A stretch of 64,000 nt of DNA from Halostella limicola. GTDB taxonomy: Archaea; Halobacteriota; Halobacteria; Halobacteriales; Natronoarchaeaceae. The stretch covers positions 868,001 through 932,000 of the forward strand of contig NZ_RCDI01000001.1 in assembly GCF_003675875.1 (NCBI RefSeq). The letters run 5' to 3'. This document shows, in pieces, positions 24,860 to 33,451 of this stretch. The first letter of the stretch is position 1; the number at the start of each line of letters is the position of its first letter. The position numbers and the translations under genes are program-made. A model generated the notes under the pieces. The model searched no databases. It was not told the DNA's origin and saw only the letters and a program-made list of their open reading frames with translations.

Positions 24860-25255
24860 ATGTCTACGCCACGCAAGAGAATGACGGGCGAACCGGACGA
24901 CGAACAGCGCGCGACGTTCGACGCGGCCGACGAGACCCTGCTGAAGTCCGCTCTGCGACGCGCACGGGCCGGGGCCGTCCCGCTGATCGCTGGGGGAGTG
25001 CTGTTCGCCTGGGCCGTCCGAGCGCGGCGTCGCGGCGGGAGCGGAGCGGGGCAGGTAATCACCGGCGCCGCGCTCGTGGCGCTCGGCCTGCGCCGGCGGC
25101 GGTCGTCGAGCGGACTGCCGGACGCGGCGGAGATCGCGATCCGCGAGATCGACTCCGACGGGAACGCCGTCTCCGACGAGCCGGACGCGGCCGGGAGCGA
25201 CGGAGCCGACCAGTCCGGGTCCGACGAGGGCTCGGGAACCGAGCGCGAGTGGTGA
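24860..25255 (+). CDS. small membrane protein, unknown function
   Basis: A 131-residue protein. A charged N-terminus with an Arg-rich helix is followed by two short hydrophobic segments (AVPLIAGGVLFAWAV and AGQVITGAALVALGL) separated by RARRRGG, and a Ser/Asp/Gly-rich tail. The positive-inside pattern suggests a hairpin membrane protein. No family recognised. Confidence 0.55.
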   Translation: MSTPRKRMTGEPDDEQRATFDAADETLLKSALRRARAGAVPLIAGGVLFAWAVRARRRGGSGAGQVITGAALVALGLRRRRSSSGLPDAAEIAIREIDSDGNAVSDEPDAAGSDGADQSGSDEGSGTEREW

Positions 25256-25313
25256 CGCGGGGACCTGTCGCCGCCCCGGTGATTTTTCTCCGCGGCGACC
25301 TAACCACGCGTCG

Positions 25314-26738
25314 ATGCGTTCGCTTCGCCTCCTCGCCCTGATCGGTCTGGTCCTCCTCGCCGGCTGCGCGGCCCCGACGGGGTCCGCCGCCCCGCCGGAC
25401 GACGTGTCGAACGGCTCGGACGGGCAGCCGGACGTGCAGGGGTGGGAGAACGGCTACTGGCACAACGCCTCGCTCTCGGTCGACCCCGATGACGGGCTGA
25501 ACGAGAGCGAACTCGACGCCGTCGTCGCCCGGTCGATGGCCCGCGTCGAGGTCGTCCGCGACATCGAGTTCGAGGAGGACGTGAACGTCACGGTCGTCTC
25601 CAGGGCGGAGTACCGGCGAAACGCGCCCGGGAGCGCCCCGGAAGACGCCGATCGCACGTTCGAGAACGTGAAACACCGGGCGCTGTTTCTCGTCGGCGAC
25701 GGGGCCGACGCCGCGGACCTCTCGCAGCGGAACGCCGAGTCGGCGGTGCTCGGCTACTATGACGTCCGTGAGGACCGGATCGTGCTCGTCTCCGACGCCG
25801 AGACGCCCCGGGTCGACGAGATAACGCTGGCTCAGGAGCTGTACCACGCCTACCAGTTCCGGTACGGGAACGACGTCGAGATACGGGCGCCGCTCGCGGC
25901 GACCGACGACACCGTCGCGGCCGTGCTCTCGCTCGTCGAGGGCGACGCGAACCTCGTCGACGACCGGTACGACCGGCGCTGCGAGGCGGAGTGGGACTGC
26001 CTGCGACCCCGCGACGACGACGCGGGAGCGGCGACGAACGCGACGCCGCCGGACGTCCACATGGGGCTGTACCTGCTGGAGTACTTCCCGTACGCCGAGG
26101 GGCAGTCCTACGTCGAATCGGTGCGTGAGCGCGAGGGCTGGGACGGCGTCACCGCGCAGTACGAGACCCCGCCGGTGAGCACGGAGCAGGTCATCCACGG
26201 TCGCCACGTCGAGGGGCCGCGCCCGCTCGACCTCCCCGACCGGAGCGCCGCGGAGTGGCGGCGGGTGGGCCGGAGCGGCGGCGGCGAATCGGCGACCCTC
26301 GGCGAGCGCGGCCTCGCGACGATGTTCGCGTACACGCTGTACGACGACCGGAACGGGTCGCTGGTCGAGCCCTCGGCGTTCGTCCAGCGCTCGGGGGACA
26401 ACGTCTCGCTCGACTACGACCTTGAGTACTCGAACGGCTGGGGGAACGACCTGCTGTACGCCTACGAGAACGGCGACGACACCGGGTACGTCTGGCGGAT
26501 ACGGTGGGACGACGAGGCCAGCGCCCGAACGTTCGTCGAGGGGTACGAGCGGCTGCTCAGGTACCACGGCGCGACGAGCGAGGGCAGGCACTGGGTCGTC
26601 GAGGACGGGCCCTTCGCCGACGCGTACTACGTCGAGCGCGTAGACGACGCCGTGACGATCGTGAGCGCCCCCTCGGCGGGCGAGATCGCGGAACTGTACC
26701 CCCGGGCGGGTGATGCAGTAAGGGACGACGGGACGTGA
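25314..26738 (+). CDS. Hvo_1808-type surface lipoprotein
   Basis: A 474-residue lipoprotein: MRSLRLLALIGLVLLAGC is a signal peptide with lipobox AGC. The mature part begins with a Ser/Pro/Gly linker and then a domain with YWHNASLSVDPDDGLNESEL, ITLAQELYHAYQFRYG, SLVEGDANLVDDRY and GLYLLEYFPYAEG. The ELYHAYQ/EGDAN arrangement resembles an HExxH-like helix plus distal Glu of a gluzincin, but Y replaces the first zinc His position, so catalysis is doubtful. Matches my memory of the haloarchaeal Hvo_1808 surface protein family. Confidence 0.7.
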   Translation: MRSLRLLALIGLVLLAGCAAPTGSAAPPDDVSNGSDGQPDVQGWENGYWHNASLSVDPDDGLNESELDAVVARSMARVEVVRDIEFEEDVNVTVVSRAEYRRNAPGSAPEDADRTFENVKHRALFLVGDGADAADLSQRNAESAVLGYYDVREDRIVLVSDAETPRVDEITLAQELYHAYQFRYGNDVEIRAPLAATDDTVAAVLSLVEGDANLVDDRYDRRCEAEWDCLRPRDDDAGAATNATPPDVHMGLYLLEYFPYAEGQSYVESVREREGWDGVTAQYETPPVSTEQVIHGRHVEGPRPLDLPDRSAAEWRRVGRSGGGESATLGERGLATMFAYTLYDDRNGSLVEPSAFVQRSGDNVSLDYDLEYSNGWGNDLLYAYENGDDTGYVWRIRWDDEASARTFVEGYERLLRYHGATSEGRHWVVEDGPFADAYYVERVDDAVTIVSAPSAGEIAELYPRAGDAVRDDGT

Positions 26739-26807
26739 ACGGCGAAAAAAGCGGACCGAATCGATCGCCTGATAGCTGCGGGAGGGCCGAAGCGAGGATT
26801 TCGTCCC

Positions 26808-27203
26808 TTACTGCGCGCTCTCGCCGTCGGACTCGGTCGTAGCGTCGGTCGCGTTGCCGGTCTCTTCGTCCGATTCGTCGGCGTCCTCGTCGCTCGGCGT
26901 CAGGTCGCTCACCGCGTCGCCGAGGCTGTCGACGGTCCCGTCGAGGAACCCGTTGATCGCGTCGTGGATCTCGCTCACGTGGTCGGGGACCTGATCAGGG
27001 AGCGAGACGGACGGTCCGCGGTCGTCCGCGTTCCCCGCGTCTGCGGGCGGCCCCTGCACCGCGGAGTCGTTGCCTGCGGCGTCTGCCGCGGTGTCGTTGG
27101 ATGCCTGTGCGTCGACGGGGGCGTTCCCGGGCGCGGCCGCCGCGACCCCGGTGGTCAGCAGCAGCGCCGCGAACCCGAGCGCCGCGAGTTTGCTGAAGCG
27201 CAT
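26808..27203 (-). CDS. small secreted acidic protein
   Basis: A 131-residue protein with a Sec signal peptide (MRFSKLAALGFAALLLTTGV, AAA cleavage site) and a mature Asp/Asn/Ala-rich chain. One amphipathic patch, DQVPDHVSEIHDAINGFLDG, stands out, followed by a very acidic tail. Start at 27203 fixed by the signal peptide. Function unknown. Confidence 0.6.
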   Translation of the reverse strand: MRFSKLAALGFAALLLTTGVAAAAPGNAPVDAQASNDTAADAAGNDSAVQGPPADAGNADDRGPSVSLPDQVPDHVSEIHDAINGFLDGTVDSLGDAVSDLTPSDEDADESDEETGNATDATTESDGESAQ

Positions 27204-27491
27204 GTTGCACTCGCCACTGGGGGGGTACACCCACTTGAACCGTCGAGAGCGTGGCCCCGGATTTCGGCGGTTTGAACCCCGATTCACTCCGATTTAATCC
27301 GAATTCGAACCGTTCAATCCGGATGAACGGTCACCGGGCGAGCGACCGACCGTCGCGGCGGCGGAACGGGTCGGATGCAGGGTGGCGCGCGGAGTCGGGC
27401 AGAGCCCGGACGCGGGGAACGGCCACCGCCGGGACGTGTCCGGTCGACCTGCCGCGCCGAAGCCTACAGAATCAAGTGACCGCAGGCGCAG

Positions 27492-28043
27492 GTGTCGCCC
27501 GTGCGCCGAGTTCTCCTCGCCGTCGTGCTGATCCTCGCGCTCGCGGGGTGTGCCGGCGTCGTCTCCGACGACGGCCCGCGGACCACCGAGCGGACCGAGG
27601 TCACCGTCGTCCGGGTCGTCGACGGCGACACGGTCGAGGTCGAGTACCCGAACGGGACGCGCGAGACGGTGCGGCTCCTCGGCGTCGACACGCCGGAGGT
27701 CCACGCCGAGAACGACCTCGGCGAGTTCGAGGGCGTCCCCGACACGGAGGCGGGCCGGGAGTGCCTGCGCGACTGGGGCCACCGGGCCGGCGAGTTCGCG
27801 CGGGCGGAACTCGGCGGCGAGTCGGTGACGCTGGTGATAGACCCCGAATCGGACCGTCGCGGCGGATACGGCCGCCTGCTCGCGTACGTGGACTACGACG
27901 GCGGCCGGTTCAACGAGCGCCTCGTCGAGGAGGGGTACGCGCGCCTCTACGACACGACGTTCGCGGACCGAGATCGGTACGCGGCGGCGGAGGACCGCGC
28001 CCGCGAGAACGGGACCGGCCTCTGGGAATGCGCGACCCGGTAA
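27492..28043 (+). CDS. secreted thermonuclease (SNase)-family lipoprotein
   Basis: A 183-residue protein: signal peptide with lipobox (LLAVVLILALAGC) and an SNase/OB-fold domain. Diagnostic motifs are VVRVVDGDTVEVEYPNG, VRLLGVDTPE (Arg and Asp of the active site) and ERLVEEGYARLY, with DRRGGYGRLLAYV supplying the second Arg. It probably degrades extracellular DNA or RNA. Start codon GTG at 27492; a second in-frame GTG at 27501 is possible. Confidence 0.88.
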   Translation: MSPVRRVLLAVVLILALAGCAGVVSDDGPRTTERTEVTVVRVVDGDTVEVEYPNGTRETVRLLGVDTPEVHAENDLGEFEGVPDTEAGRECLRDWGHRAGEFARAELGGESVTLVIDPESDRRGGYGRLLAYVDYDGGRFNERLVEEGYARLYDTTFADRDRYAAAEDRARENGTGLWECATR

Positions 28044-28084
28044 CGGGAGACACTATTTTCATCCCCCGTTTCGTATGCCTCCGC

Positions 28085-28741
28085 ATGAAGTTCGTCATCG
28101 TCGGGTACGGCCGCGTCGGCATCCGGACCGCCCGCATCCTCCGCGAGGAAGGCCACGAGGTCGTCGTCGTCGACAACGATCCCGAGAAAGCGGACCGCGC
28201 GCGAAGCGAGGGCTTCGAGACGATCGAGGGCGACGCCTCCGAGGAGGACGTCCTCGACCAGACCGGCCTGAAGACGGTCGACGCGCTCGGCGGCCTGACG
28301 GGCGATCTCAACGCGAACTTCGCGGCCTGCATGGTGGCCAAACACCACGGCTGCCGGACCGTCATGCGCATCGACGAGGACTACCGCGAGGAGATCTACG
28401 ACAAGTACGCGGACGACGTCGACGAGATCATCTACCCCGAACGCCTCGGGGCCGCCGGCGCGAAGACGGCGCTGCTGGGCGGGGACTTCAACGTCGTCTC
28501 CGACCTCACCGAGAAGCTCCAGCTCAGCGTGTTCACCCTCCGCGAGGGGTCGCCGCTCATCGGCGACCGGGTCAACGACGTGGACCTCCCCTCGACCGCG
28601 CGGATCTACGCACACGGACGCGAGCACGAGTCGCTGACGATCCCCCTGCCGGGGACGCGGATCGAGGCGAACGACCGCATCGCCGTCATCGTCCAGACGG
28701 ACACCGTCGAGGACGTGCGGCAGTCGGTGCTCCCGGCCTGA
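28085..28741 (+). CDS. TrkA-type potassium uptake regulatory protein (RCK N and C domains)
   Basis: A 218-residue soluble protein with a Rossmann RCK-N domain (MKFVIVGYGRVGIRTARIL, acidic VVVDNDPE loop, GDASEEDVL) and an RCK-C/TrkA_C domain from about residue 135 (QLSVFTLREGSPLIGDRVND, RIEANDRIAVIV). It binds NAD(H) or ATP and gates a Trk/Ktr potassium channel; no channel gene is adjacent. Potassium uptake matters here because haloarchaea balance salt with internal KCl. Confidence 0.88.
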   Translation: MKFVIVGYGRVGIRTARILREEGHEVVVVDNDPEKADRARSEGFETIEGDASEEDVLDQTGLKTVDALGGLTGDLNANFAACMVAKHHGCRTVMRIDEDYREEIYDKYADDVDEIIYPERLGAAGAKTALLGGDFNVVSDLTEKLQLSVFTLREGSPLIGDRVNDVDLPSTARIYAHGREHESLTIPLPGTRIEANDRIAVIVQTDTVEDVRQSVLPA

Positions 28742-28949
28742 GATCGGCGGCTTCCCGCGAAAAGCTGCGGGTGGGAGAGAGCGGTGTGCCGGGCGCGCGG
28801 TCGGGAGGATGGAACTGAGGCCGTTGCGACGCGCCCACCGAATCCTGTTCACTCCGGCGACTTAAACACCCGTCAGACGCACGCGTGACCGGGCGGATTC
28901 GCTTTCCGCTTCACCCACGCCTATGCCGGTCGCGCGCGTTCGCCGGACC

Positions 28950-29807
28950 ATGGACGGAACCGGCGTACCACTGGTGACACCGTTTACCGAAGAGGGGAGC
29001 GTCGACGAGGACGCGCTCCGGAGCCTGACCGCGTGGGTCGAGGATCGGGGCATCGACTTCCTCGTCCCCTGCGGCTCGACGAGCGAAGCGCCGCTGCTCG
29101 ACGACGACGAGCGCGAGCGGGTGATCGCCGCCGTCGCCGAGGCGGCGGACGGCCCGGTCCTCGCCGGCACCGGCAAGGAGAGCCTCGCCGACACGCTCGA
29201 CGCCACGGAACGGGCGGCCGAGGCGGGGGCTGACGCCGCCCTCGTCGTCACCCCGCACTACTTCGACTACGGGCAGGACGCCCTCGCGGAGTACTACCGC
29301 GACGTGGCCGACGAGAGCCCCCTGCCGGTGTACCTCTACAGCGTCCCGCCGTACACCGACGTGGCGCTCGACCCCGAGACCGTCGGCGCCGTCGCCGACC
29401 ACGACAACGTCGCTGGGATCAAGGACTCCAGCGGCGACCTCGCGCGCCTCCAGCGGACGCTCGACCGCGTACCGGACGACTTCGACGTGCTGGTCGGCAA
29501 CGGGAGCGTCTACGCTCCGGGGCTCGACGCGGGCGCGGCGGGCGGCGTGCTGGCGGTGGCCAACGCCGCCCCGGAGCGCGCGAGCGAGATCTACCGCCGG
29601 CACCGCGATGGCGACGACGAGGCGGCCCGCGAGATAAACCGCGACCTGGTCGAACTCGACAGCGTCCTCGGCGAGCGCGGGATCCCGGCCGTCAAGGCCG
29701 CCGTGCGGGAGCGCGGCCAGCCGGCCGGCCGTCCCCGGCGTCCGTTCCGACCGCTCGACGGGGACGACCGGGAGGCGGTCGCTCGGACCGTCGAGGAGCG
29801 CACCTGA
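28950..29807 (+). CDS. DHDPS/NAL-family aldolase, probably 2-keto-3-deoxygluconate aldolase-like
   Basis: A 285-residue class I aldolase of the dihydrodipicolinate synthase superfamily. It has GVPLVTPFTEEGSVDE, a GSTSEAPLLDDDER block (GTTGE in DapA), YLYSVPPYTD with the catalytic Tyr, and GIKDSSGDL with the Schiff-base Lys. The GSTSEAP variant agrees with haloarchaeal KDG aldolases of the semi-phosphorylative Entner-Doudoroff pathway rather than DapA; this is inference. An in-frame ATG at 28923 is possible, but conservation starts at 28950. Confidence 0.82.
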   Translation: MDGTGVPLVTPFTEEGSVDEDALRSLTAWVEDRGIDFLVPCGSTSEAPLLDDDERERVIAAVAEAADGPVLAGTGKESLADTLDATERAAEAGADAALVVTPHYFDYGQDALAEYYRDVADESPLPVYLYSVPPYTDVALDPETVGAVADHDNVAGIKDSSGDLARLQRTLDRVPDDFDVLVGNGSVYAPGLDAGAAGGVLAVANAAPERASEIYRRHRDGDDEAAREINRDLVELDSVLGERGIPAVKAAVRERGQPAGRPRRPFRPLDGDDREAVARTVEERT

Positions 29808-29911
29808 GCGAGACCACCGGGAGTAACCGTAACGGGTTACCCGAACGGGTTCGCGGAGCCGATCTCAGTTTCTCCAAACGGTAATGTGACTCCGCGCCGT
29901 GTACTGGTCCG

Positions 29912-30994
29912 ATGGCGACGACCACCGAGCGGTCCGTCCGCGACCGGGTGTCGTTCTCGGCGGGGGAAGTGACCGGTGCGCTAGGGGATTCGGTTACGGT
30001 CCTCCCCATCGTCGTCGCGCTGGGCGCGACCACGCAGGTGTCGCTTCCGCACGTCCTCGTCCTCTTCGGCGCCTTTCAGGTCGTCTGGGGGCTCGCGTAC
30101 GGCCTGCCGCTGTCGGTCGAGCCGATGAAGGCGCTCGCCGGCCTGGCGATCGCCGGCGCGCTCACGGCCGGGGAACTCGCCGCCGCGGGCCTGCTCGCGG
30201 GCGTCGCGCTCCTCGCGCTCGGCGCCGCCGGCGCGCTCGACCGGATCGCGGCGGTCGTCGGGCAGCCGGTGATCCGCGGCGTCCAGTTCGCGGTGGCGCT
30301 CCTGTTGCTGGAGACCGGTCTCTCGCTCGGGCTCGCGAGCCTCCCGCTCGCGGGCGTCGGAGCGGGCGTCGCGCTCGCGGTGGCGGTCACGGGCCGCCGG
30401 CGGGCGAGCGCCCTGGCCGTGCTGGCGGTCGGCGCCGGCCTGGCCGTCGCCGAGGCGGGCGTCCCGTCGATCGCCCTCCCCGCCCTCGTGTCGTTCGAGA
30501 GCGGCGCGCCGGCGCTCTCACCGGCCGCGATCGAGGGGACCGTGGCGCAGCTCGCGATGACCGTCGGCAACGCTGCCGTCGCGACCGCCCTGCTCTGTGA
30601 CGACCTGTTCGACCGCGACGTGTCCCCGGACGACCTCTCGCTCAGCATGGGCGCGATGACGCTCGCGTCCGTGCCGCTCGGCGGCATCCCGATGTGTCAC
30701 GGCTCCGGCGGTCTCGCCGGCAAGTACGCCTTCGGCGCGCGCACCGGCGGCGCGAACCTCGTCCTCGGCGCCCTCTACGTCGCCGTCGCGCTCGTCGCCG
30801 GCGGCGGCCTCGTGATGGCGTTCCCGACTGCGCTGCTGGGCGTGCTGCTCGTCGTCGTCGCCTGGCAGCTCGGCCGGGCCGCGGCGGAGACAGAGGACCT
30901 GCTCCTGACCGCCGCCGTGGGCGTCGCCGGCCTCCTCGTCAACGTCGGCGTCGCGTTCGTCGGCGGCGCGCTCGCGTACCGGTACCTTCGGTAG
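29912..30994 (+). CDS. MOT1-type putative sulfate/molybdate transporter
   Basis: A 360-residue protein with about ten hydrophobic helices. It shows the family signatures EVTGALGDSVTVLPIVVALG near the start, YGLPLSVEPMKALAGLAIAG and GGIPMCHGSGGLAGKYAFGA. These correspond to the MFS_MOT1/SulP-like family that includes plant molybdate transporter MOT1. Molybdate uptake would fit the MobB-MoaE gene in the window, though they are 25 kb apart. A hairpin downstream of the preceding aldolase gene (gtaacc-gtaacg-ggttac near 29825) may separate transcripts. Confidence 0.82.
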   Translation: MATTTERSVRDRVSFSAGEVTGALGDSVTVLPIVVALGATTQVSLPHVLVLFGAFQVVWGLAYGLPLSVEPMKALAGLAIAGALTAGELAAAGLLAGVALLALGAAGALDRIAAVVGQPVIRGVQFAVALLLLETGLSLGLASLPLAGVGAGVALAVAVTGRRRASALAVLAVGAGLAVAEAGVPSIALPALVSFESGAPALSPAAIEGTVAQLAMTVGNAAVATALLCDDLFDRDVSPDDLSLSMGAMTLASVPLGGIPMCHGSGGLAGKYAFGARTGGANLVLGALYVAVALVAGGGLVMAFPTALLGVLLVVVAWQLGRAAAETEDLLLTAAVGVAGLLVNVGVAFVGGALAYRYLR

Positions 30995-31034
30995 CTTCGA
31001 CCCGCTTTTGCCTCGCCGGCCCCTCGCGTCGCGT

Positions 31035-31133
31035 ATGACCGAGACGTGGGCCGACCTCTTCGACCGCGCGGACGAGACGGACGTCGACGTCGAGACCGTC
31101 CGAGAGACGCTCCGGGAGCGCCGCGATGACTGA
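31035..31133 (+). CDS. 32-residue acidic peptide, candidate antitoxin-like partner of PIN-like protein
   Basis: A tiny ORF reading MTETWADLFDRADETDVDVE followed by [12 protein letters not shown]. It is one amphipathic, charged helix pair with good haloarchaeal codon use, and its last codons overlap by eight bases the start of the PIN-like gene. The overlap and size suggest a VapB-like partner, or just a conserved upstream peptide. It is too short to classify by sequence alone. Confidence 0.5.
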   Translation: MTETWADLFDRADETDVDVETVRETLRERRDD

Positions 31134-31596
31134 CCCCGACCCGACCCGCGTCGTCGCGGACGCGGACGTGCTCGCCGCGGACCTCCTCGTCGGCGGCGCT
31201 GCCCGCGAGGCGCTGGACCACGTGCGCCGGCACTCGTGGGTCGACCTCGCGGCGAGCGACCGACTGCTCGACGACGCCGAGGCCGTCGTCGTGGAACTGG
31301 CCGGCTCGGACCTGGCGGCGGACTGGCGCGACCGGATCGAGGCGGAGCGCGTCGCCGTCGACCACCCGCCGGACGACCACCCGGGACTCGCCAGCGCGTA
31401 CCGATCGGGAGCGGCGCATCTCCTCTCGTTCGACGAGACTCTGCGCTCCGCGAAGACGGGGCTCTCGCTACAGCCGTATCAGGGGCTCTCGGTCCGCACG
31501 CCGGACGCGTTCGCGAAAATCTTCGACGCCGCGAGCCTCTACGAGGCGACGCGGGACGGCGAGTACCCCGGGCCGGACCGGGACCCGCGAGCCTAA
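31126..31596 (+). CDS. PIN-like domain protein (DUF7384-like), candidate toxin ribonuclease
   Basis: A 156-residue protein. The N-terminal strand [20 protein letters not shown] holds the first PIN aspartates and has the usual small hydrophobic helix after it. [13 protein letters not shown] and HLLSFDETL supply further acidic positions in the right order for a PIN ribonuclease, although the central Glu is not certain. The short acidic ORF overlapping its start makes this look like a VapBC module. Its stop overlaps the convergent hpt stop. Confidence 0.6.
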   Translation: MTDPDPTRVVADADVLAADLLVGGAAREALDHVRRHSWVDLAASDRLLDDAEAVVVELAGSDLAADWRDRIEAERVAVDHPPDDHPGLASAYRSGAAHLLSFDETLRSAKTGLSLQPYQGLSVRTPDAFAKIFDAASLYEATRDGEYPGPDRDPRA

Positions 31597-32195
31597 GCCC
31601 CGGGCGCCGTCGCGGACCGCTCCTCGCCGTCGCCGTTCTCGTCGACCACGACGACCTCGCCGTCCTCGACCCTGACGTTGATGAGCGTCTTCGCCTCGTG
31701 GCCGCTGCCCGCGAGCGCGTTCTCCCCGCCGACCTTCTTCATGACGGCGACGACGTCGACGACCTCGGCCCCGATCTCGTCGAGCGCCTCGGTGATCGCC
31801 CGGAGCGTCCCGCCGGTCGACAGCATGTCGTCGAGCAGCAGCACGCGGTCGCCCTGGTCGACGTCGTTGATGTACATCTCGCTCTCGCTGTAGCCGGTCT
31901 CCTGGAACAGCGCGACCTCGCCCTCGAGGCCGTACTGGCGCTTGCGGATGACCACGAGCGGGATGTCCGTCGTCAGCGAGACGGCGGTGCTGATGTGGAT
32001 GCCCATCGCCGCCGGCGTGACGATCTTGTCCACGTCCTCCAGGTCCGCCTTCCGGATGATCCCGTTGACGACCTCCCGGAGGAGCCCGGGTTCGAGCATC
32101 GGGACGCAGTTGCTGATCGGATGCACCAGGTACTCGTAGCCGCCCTCCTTCTCGACGATGGGGGCCTCGTGGAGGGAGCGCCGGAGTTTATCCAT
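31593..32195 (-). CDS. hpt: hypoxanthine/guanine phosphoribosyltransferase family protein
   Basis: A 200-residue purine salvage enzyme of the archaeal adenine/HGPRT-like family. The PRPP-binding loop [20 protein letters not shown] is clear, preceded by [14 protein letters not shown] and [13 protein letters not shown], which are typical of the archaeal HGPRTase group (family names HGPRTase and Apt-like overlap). It converts free purine bases and PRPP to nucleotides. Start ATG with MDKLRRSL is the usual family start. Confidence 0.88.
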   Translation of the reverse strand: MDKLRRSLHEAPIVEKEGGYEYLVHPISNCVPMLEPGLLREVVNGIIRKADLEDVDKIVTPAAMGIHISTAVSLTTDIPLVVIRKRQYGLEGEVALFQETGYSESEMYINDVDQGDRVLLLDDMLSTGGTLRAITEALDEIGAEVVDVVAVMKKVGGENALAGSGHEAKTLINVRVEDGEVVVVDENGDGEERSATAPGA

Positions 32196-32266
32196 GCCGG
32201 GTGTACTCGACCTGAGAGAAAAAGCTACTGGTCGGTCGGACTCACCGTCCCGCTAACCGAACGGTC

Positions 32267-32800
32267 TCACTCCCCCGCGAGCCAATCCGCGAACTTCGCT
32301 AGCGCCCGCCCGCGGTGCGAGATGGCGTTTTTCTCCGCGGTGCTCATCTCCGCGAACGTCTTCCCGTCGTGTTCGAAGACGGGGTCGTAGCCGAACCCGC
32401 CCTCGCCGCGTGGGGCGACGATCCGCCCGCGGACGCTCCCCTCGAACGTCTCGGCCGTCTCCCCGTCGTAGTACACGAGCACGGTCCGGAACGCGGCCTT
32501 GCGGTTCTCCTCGGCCTCGGCCAGCCGCCAGACGCGCTCGATGCCGAGGGTGTCCTCGACGAACGCGGAGTACGCCCCCGGGAACCCGTCGAGCGCCTCG
32601 ACGAACAGCCCGGTGTCGTCGACCAGCACCGGCTCGTCGTCCTCGGTCGCATCGAACGTCTCGCGCGCGCCGTACCGCGCGATTTCCGCCAGGTCGCCCT
32701 GTATCTCGGTGTAGTCGTAGTCGACCTGCTGGACGCGATCGTCGAGGTACTCGCGGGCCTCCGCGACCTTCCCCTCGTTGCCGGTGACGAAGCGGATCAT
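32267..32800 (-). CDS. rdgB: XTP/dITP pyrophosphatase (RdgB/HAM1 family)
   Basis: A 177-residue house-cleaning enzyme that hydrolyses non-canonical purine triphosphates (ITP, XTP). Motifs in order: FVTGNEGKVAEAREYL, LVDDTGLFVEAL, FPGAYSAF, GGFGYDPVF and the terminal ISHRGRALAKF. Length is normal for archaea. It lies downstream of the kae1-bud32 cluster on the same strand, separated by repeat copy 2 and a DUF5808-like gene; the proximity to kae1-bud32 is common in haloarchaea as I recall. Confidence 0.93.
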   Translation of the reverse strand: MIRFVTGNEGKVAEAREYLDDRVQQVDYDYTEIQGDLAEIARYGARETFDATEDDEPVLVDDTGLFVEALDGFPGAYSAFVEDTLGIERVWRLAEAEENRKAAFRTVLVYYDGETAETFEGSVRGRIVAPRGEGGFGYDPVFEHDGKTFAEMSTAEKNAISHRGRALAKFADWLAGE

Positions 32801-32871
32801 ACCCGACAGCGCGGCCCCCGCGGGAAAATAGGCGTCGGTCCCGAGTTACGCTGTCCGACTCGCGGCGGCCG

Positions 32872-33073
32872 GGAGCGCGGCGCGAGGCCGCGCGCCGAGC
32901 GCCGCGCGACCCGGGGAGGGCAGGCTATCGTCAAGCTCTGCACCCGCGAGCGCCGTCAGGCACGAGCGGAGCGACGACTGAACGGAGCGCAGCGAAGTGA
33001 AGGAGGAGTGGTTTTGATCGAGCTTTTGCCGAGGACTGCGAGCGTGTCCGACTCCGGCGGACCGCTCGTCACG
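32872..33073 (-). repeat. dispersed palindrome-rich non-coding repeat, copy 2
   Basis: The reverse complement of this stretch matches the copy at 13073-13352: gtgacgagcggtccgcc, ctcggcaaaagctcga, ctcgcgggtgca, gcttgacgatagcctgccc and gcgcggcgctcggcgc occur in the same order. The middle is shorter (about 200 versus 280 bp) and its hairpins are replaced by gctgcgctccgttcag-type sequence. It fills the 294-bp gap between rdgB and the DUF5808-like gene; no gene is seen in it. Confidence 0.78.
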
Positions 33074-33094
33074 CCGCAGCGCAAAAGGTCGTCT

Positions 33095-33358
33095 TCAGTC
33101 CACGATGACTTCGACCGGCTCGTCCTCGGCGTCGCGCTCGTCGCTGCTCTGCTCGTTCCACAGCAGGGCGCCGGCGACGGCGAGGACGACCCAGGAGCGC
33201 CAGCTGGCGAGGTTGAGGGTGTACCCGATACCGAACGGCTTCTCGACCAGCATCCCGTCGTCGGGCTGCCAGTACGCCGAGAGGAGGCGGCTCATGCTGG
33301 GGCGCTCGAAGTTGTACGGTACGCCGAGAAGTTCGCCTGACTTCGGCTTGTCGGCCAT
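33095..33358 (-). CDS. DUF5808-like small membrane protein
   Basis: An 87-residue protein. LLGVPYNFERPSMSRLLSAY and WQPDDGMLVEKPFGIGYTLN are the two conserved blocks I associate with DUF5808 (G-[VI]-PYNFERP, then W-x-P-D and KPFGxGYT[LI]N). One transmembrane helix follows (WVVLAVAGALL) and a short acidic tail. The start at 33358 gives MADKPKSGEL; an upstream in-frame extension is less likely. Function unknown. Confidence 0.72.
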   Translation of the reverse strand: MADKPKSGELLGVPYNFERPSMSRLLSAYWQPDDGMLVEKPFGIGYTLNLASWRSWVVLAVAGALLWNEQSSDERDAEDEPVEVIVD

Positions 33359-33451
33359 ACGAGACGTTACGACGGGCGCGAACAAGAACGTACTGGTGAA
33401 CCGCGGCGGGGATGCGGGGGCGGCGGCGCGAATCGGGGGCCGATCCCCCCG

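Noticed and set aside
25314-26738. Active gluzincin metalloprotease in the Hvo_1808-like lipoprotein
   Set aside because: The helix reads ELYHAYQ rather than HExxH, so a zinc site cannot be claimed.
31035-31596. Considered calling the pair an established VapBC system
   Set aside because: The small ORF is only 32 residues with no known antitoxin DNA-binding motif, so it is kept as a candidate only.
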